Source of the DNA: Lineus longissimus | Taxonomy: Eukaryota > Nemertea > Pilidiophora > Heteronemertea > Lineidae | Direction of reading: 5' to 3' | Assembly: GCF_910592395.1 (NCBI RefSeq) | Contig: NC_088309.1 | Location: 22,756,599 to 22,820,598, forward strand | DNA: 64,000 nt | Part shown: piece by piece, positions 62,278 to 64,000 of the stretch | Position numbering within the stretch: position 1 is the stretch's first letter | Layout of the letters: the number at the start of each line of letters is the position of its first letter | The notes under the pieces: generated by a model | What the model was told of the DNA's origin: nothing | Seen by the model: the letters and a program-made list of their open reading frames with translations, nothing else | Databases searched by the model: none | Translations under genes and position numbers: made by a program

Positions 62278-64000
62278 GGCGAACTACCGGTATACACTAA
62301 AATGAGAAATAAAAAACATACAGTTATCAAAACCAAAAGCCTTGGACGTCATGAGATATTTTATATCAACAAAAATGTATAAGGACTCAATCAATACCTG
62401 TACCGTCTATCAAAACCGGTCATCCGAAAGTTCTTGTTCAGAACAAAACAAACAAGAGCAGCACACTCAAAGGGAGTAACCAATCGGCACTTTACCAAGC
62501 TTGCGCGCGAGGGGAGGAGCTTGCAACGGAACCTAGTATTCAGGGATTAAGAAAAGGATGTTTAGGACAAAGAAATTAGGTAAAAGATGAAGGAGGCTGT
62601 GCAGCCTATCAAGTACATGTACATATAGAAAATACGACGAACTCACCTACATGTACCTTTGACCAAAACAAAATTACCACTGATAAAAAAACTTATATTA
62701 TAGCTTAATGGATAAGGTATCGGACTGATAAGATTTTAATTTCAGGTGGGGCTTTTTGAGATTTCCTCTTGGAGTCCTCAAGTTTGTAAAAGTCAACAGG
62801 GATAAAAGCTTTTAGTGCACTGCTTTATTTTCCATAAAAAAATGAGCTGATAATGGTTAATTTTTTGGTGCTCCAACTCACATATGTAGTCCAGGTAACC
62901 TCGACCCTCTGTACTGAGTGAATGGAGGATACTGGTGAAAGAGTCTAATACAGATGCAGACATCCGGGTCTTCAACTAAGCATGTTCGAACCCAGGGTAT
63001 GTTAAATGCCCCTCTCCTCGCACACAACTCGTGAAAGGCCATTGCCTAGGCTATCAATGCAGAAACCCGCTTATACATGTTTCTTCCTCGATCTTCCACT
63101 TCTCCCGACATGAGTTTGCTATTTGTTCATCGTTGATAATCTCTGTGTGAGTCAAACACATGGTTAAAATAGAACCCAGTGTATCTAATCTAATCAAGTA
63201 AATTGCGAGTTGTGAGTTTCTTTATTAGTTGACGTCATCAAAGCAAGTTGACTGTTAGACACACCTGTTTCATTGGAAACAGGCATCACGATATATTCAT
63301 CGTCAACATGCAACGAATACGCCTTAACAAGCAATAGTGCAAGTTAATCGATTTGATGACGTCAATCAGAAAAGAAATTCACCTCGATCTCTTTCTCGTT
63401 CTCGGATTCAAATCTGAACCTCTCTGATACAGATGACCATTCAACAGCGATTATTATGATGCCAATGATGACTTGATGACTATAGAATTCAGATTGATCC
63501 TACTATTGAAATCAATGACTCAAAATGCAGTCCGGATGAAGGGAAACTGTACTTTTGGTCGCCCAAAGAGTTCACTCCGGACGCAGTGGACCGGCCTCGT
63601 CCCTCACCATAAGGAGATCCAATTACGATGACGCAATGGACTGTCCAGGGAGTCTACCAAATAGGGGCATTGTCTTATTGTCTTGCAGTGAACCGTTTGA
63701 AGCCAATCGATGCAACAGCAACAACCAAAGCCATGGAGAAAATATCCTATTGAAACAATTTCCTGATTCACCATATATCGACAGTTCTCGCATCACCTGA
63801 TCTATATTTATTAGCATTGTGAGTTTTTTCTTTTCAATTACGAGTTTAAACCGAAAATCAATCAATACCACTCTTTAAGGTGATTGTATGATCTAAAATA
63901 TAAGCAGATTTTTCCATAGCAACTGTCCAAACAAAAGATCCTAGATCAGATAACTTGCAATTCACCCTCTGGCGAAGGCACACCCACCAAGGGAATATCT
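62278..64000. other. Upstream region of the right PLA2 gene; nothing else recognised
   Basis: Contains the TATAAAA at 62359-62365 (minus strand) and a CGGACGCAGT repeat copy at about 63572-63685. No further gene seen to the window edge. Confidence 0.4.
63572..63685 (+). repeat. CGGACGCAGTGG repeat family, longer copy
   Basis: Begins ACTCCGGACGCAGTGGACCG and continues GCCTCGTCC, GATGACGCAATGGACTG, GGGAGTCTACCAA and GGCATTGTC, paralleling the copy at 56456. Confidence 0.5.

Noticed and set aside
62698-62775. tRNA-like sequence (A-box-like TAGCTTAATGGATAAGG)
   Set aside because: No B box at the right distance and no cloverleaf acceptor pairing. At most a decayed SINE head.
1-64000. CRISPR arrays, bacterial operons, or integrated viral genomes
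   Set aside because: No regularly spaced direct repeats with unique spacers, no polycistronic layout, and no viral polymerase, capsid or integrase frames were seen.

Overview
Eukaryotic nuclear DNA from an invertebrate animal. Every gene I could rebuild is split by short GT-AG introns (mostly 100-1000 bp) and encodes a metazoan family. The AT-rich introns, poly-C/poly-G runs, frequent ACATGTA words and many small dispersed repeats suggest a marine invertebrate. An XBP1u tail resembling the vertebrate arrest peptide leans toward a deuterostome, but the species cannot be fixed from this window. Exon coordinates were worked out by hand from splice sites, reading phase and protein similarity.

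Layout from left to right. Exon 1 of a TRAF4-like RING gene (-) is head-to-head with a seven-exon CDP-alcohol phosphatidyltransferase / PI-synthase-like gene (+, 3295-5358). An eleven-exon ADAR/ADAD-type gene follows (-, 8024-13061), with two dsRNA-binding domains and a deaminase domain whose two cysteine zinc ligands are replaced. Next are the last exon of an unrecognised single-pass membrane protein (+, 14082-14427), a complete 29-exon clustered-mitochondria (CLUH/CLU) gene (-, 18301-32108), a TNFAIP8/TIPE gene (+, 34980-36669), a complete major vault protein gene (-, 41742-48447), a complete XBP1 gene (+, 51480-53245), a doubtful two-exon gene (-, about 55.5-56.2 kb) and two group III secreted phospholipase A2 genes (-, 57149-58561 and 59869-62277).

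The strongest observations concern isoform control. (1) XBP1 has a 20-nt IRE1-type unconventional intron flanked by two 7-nt CNGCNGN hairpin loops. Its unspliced frame ends in a peptide closely matching the vertebrate XBP1u translational-arrest tail, and a perfect ERSE (CCAAT-N9-CCACG) lies 145 bp upstream of the ATG. (2) The vault gene carries two tandem 145-nt versions of one shoulder-domain exon. Reading phase requires that exactly one be used, which predicts two kinds of vault shell subunit. (3) The second PLA2 gene has tandem copies of both its catalytic-core exon and its terminal exon, with the core exons again mutually exclusive by phase.

The genes look like ordinary chromosomal neighbours, not one pathway. 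Several do touch stress or innate-immune signalling (TRAF, TNFAIP8, XBP1, MVP). Repeats include two copies of a TTAA-flanked nested-hairpin MITE, a 55-bp minisatellite in the ADAD gene, and two repeat families scattered through CLU introns.
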